From positions 59,561 through 123,560 of the forward strand of contig CALCNX010000035.1 in the NCBI GenBank assembly GCA_937899715.1: a stretch of DNA of 64,000 nucleotides, read 5' to 3'. Of the stretch, positions 62,760 to 64,000 are shown piece after piece. Positions within the stretch are counted from its first letter, which is position 1; each line of letters opens with the position of its first letter. Below the pieces are notes generated by a model that was given only the letters and a program-made list of their open reading frames with translations, was not told the DNA's origin and did not search any database. A program made the translations under genes and the position numbers. The stretch comes from an uncultured bacterium (GTDB lineage: Bacteria; Bacteroidota; Ignavibacteria; Kapaibacteriales; UBA4661).

Positions 62760-62808
62760 CGCGTCCTCTCCACCATTCTCTTGACTTTATTAAACTGTCT
62801 TTACGTTT

Positions 62809-63939
62809 ATGCTCTATTTTTTCGCTCGTTATATCGAACAAACCTTTGCGCCGCCAGGCTTTGGCGTGTTTCAATACGTCTGGTTTCGCTCGGCTGCTGC
62901 CGCTATTACGGCACTTCTAATTAGCTTCATTGTCGGACCGCGTATTATAGCGGCTCTCAAGCGCAACCAAATTGGGGAACAGGCAAAAGTCGAACTTGCC
63001 TCCACGGGCAATCACGTCAACAAAGCCGGAACGCCCACAATGGGCGGTTTAATTGTTCTAACGGCACTCCTTCTACCGACACTGCTTTGGGCAAACGTTC
63101 TCAATCCCTATATCATTCTCATCGTCCTTGTTACTGCATGGCTCGGTGTGGTGGGCTTTGTGGATGATTACCTGAAAGTGATTAAAAAATTCAAAAAGGG
63201 CTTAATCGGGCGCTACAAAATCATCGGGCAAATTGGTATTGGTCTGATTCTGGGCGTGAGTATTGTTTTCTTCCCGGAATGGTTCGGTGCGGCATTTGCG
63301 AAGGTGAACACCGTTACGACTGTTCCTTTTGCGAAAAATATCAATTTCGATTTTGAATGGCTCTATATCCCAATGGTGATTTTTGTTATCACTGCCACAT
63401 CGAATGCTGTGAATCTCACTGACGGTCTGGACGGCTTGGCTATCGGGACGGTCAGTATTTCGGCGCTGGCGCTGGCGCTCATTTGCTACGTTTCCGGCAA
63501 TGCAAAATTTGCGAATTATCTGAACATCATTCACCTGCGCGGTTCGGACGAACTGACGATTTTCTGTGCGGCGCTCATTGGTGCGGGCTTGGGCTTTATG
63601 TGGTTCAATTCCTTTCCGGCACAAGTATTTATGGGCGACACGGGTTCTCTAGCGCTTGGAGGCGCTATCGGCGGCTTGTTCATCTTAGTCAAAAAAGAAT
63701 TTTTGCTGCCGATTTTGGGTGGGATATTTTTTGCCGAAACGGTGTCGGTGATTTTACAGGTAACGTATTTCCGTTACACCAAGCGCAAGTACGGCGAGGG
63801 GCGGCGACTCTTCAAAATGGCGCCACTCCATCACCACTTCGAGAAAAGCGGTTGGCACGAAGCGAAGATTGTATCACGATTCTATATTATCGCGGTGCTG
63901 CTGGCGATTATTACTCTGGCGACGTTCAAAATTCGATAG
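62809..63939 (+). CDS. mraY: Phospho-N-acetylmuramoyl-pentapeptide-transferase
   Basis: MraY makes lipid I by moving phospho-MurNAc-pentapeptide onto undecaprenyl phosphate at the inner face of the membrane. The 376-residue protein has about ten hydrophobic helices and the catalytic motifs VNKAGTPTMGG, FVDDYLK, NLTDGLDGLA and APLHHHFEKSGW. The start has no strong ribosome binding site but fits the family length. In many bacteria mraY lies within the dcw cluster; here the gene before it is rpsA (divergent) and the 61 bases after it start no visible gene, so the cluster is split or continues beyond the window. Confidence 0.97.
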   Translation: MLYFFARYIEQTFAPPGFGVFQYVWFRSAAAAITALLISFIVGPRIIAALKRNQIGEQAKVELASTGNHVNKAGTPTMGGLIVLTALLLPTLLWANVLNPYIILIVLVTAWLGVVGFVDDYLKVIKKFKKGLIGRYKIIGQIGIGLILGVSIVFFPEWFGAAFAKVNTVTTVPFAKNINFDFEWLYIPMVIFVITATSNAVNLTDGLDGLAIGTVSISALALALICYVSGNAKFANYLNIIHLRGSDELTIFCAALIGAGLGFMWFNSFPAQVFMGDTGSLALGGAIGGLFILVKKEFLLPILGGIFFAETVSVILQVTYFRYTKRKYGEGRRLFKMAPLHHHFEKSGWHEAKIVSRFYIIAVLLAIITLATFKIR

Positions 63940-64000
63940 TTTTTTGGTTCTACTTGGATTTAGTTGGAAAACGGATAAATTTGCTTCAAAGAGCTAAAGC

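Overview
This window looks like chromosomal DNA from the Bacteroidota/Chlorobiota (FCB) group, most likely a deep, aerobic lineage of the Kapabacteria/Ignavibacteria type. The placement is an inference. It rests on two exported proteins with type IX secretion (T9SS) C-terminal sorting domains, the T9SS regulator PorX, a TonB-dependent receptor, giant beta-propeller/Y_Y_Y sensor proteins, a short-form HPF next to HPr kinase, and TTG-N19-TAnnTTTG type promoters. Homogentisate dioxygenase implies oxygen use. Base composition is near balanced, genes are closely packed, and I see no insertion sequence, prophage or CRISPR array.

Layout. 1-10.6 kb (all minus strand): an ATP-grasp fragment, GDP-L-fucose synthase, a YCF48/Ig-like T9SS cargo protein, phosphoglucose/phosphomannose isomerase, a PBP4-type DD-carboxypeptidase, a DMT exporter and a TonB receptor. 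Three tandem ~21-bp dyad repeats lie upstream of the receptor. 11-19 kb: a TumE-like toxin-antitoxin remnant with a frameshifted toxin, a second T9SS cargo protein, PEP carboxylase, a MEMO1-family protein and a CapA-family protein. 19-30 kb: an NlpC/P60 hydrolase, exported isoaspartyl peptidase divergent from homogentisate dioxygenase, a propeller-SpoIIE phosphatase behind a small GIN-domain protein, PurE, tRNA-Gly(GCC), LipB and a NarL-type regulator. 30-41 kb: a TPR histidine kinase, a DinB/YfiT protein, a double GNAT fusion, an apparent operon of two paralogous M1 peptidases flanking a three-HTH protein, then HPr kinase and HPF.

41-64 kb: PorX, TsaE, a Wzy/WaaL-type ligase with TPRs, a small TPR protein, Nudix, ParA-ParB-AcpS-arginase, a propeller histidine kinase coupled to a REC-histidine kinase, a DEDDh exonuclease-UvrC-like fusion, a lipoprotein, a double-OmpA protein, ribosomal protein S1 and MraY.

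Themes. The window is rich in envelope functions (T9SS cargo and regulator, surface polysaccharide precursors and polymerase/ligase, peptidoglycan enzymes, OmpA) and in signalling. Two propeller sensors share one input architecture but end in different output modules, a PP2C phosphatase and a histidine kinase. The least familiar parts are the M1-HTH-M1 operon, the operator-like repeats before the TonB receptor, the toxin-antitoxin relic and the two-ended OmpA protein. Names rest on motifs read by eye; no database search was run.
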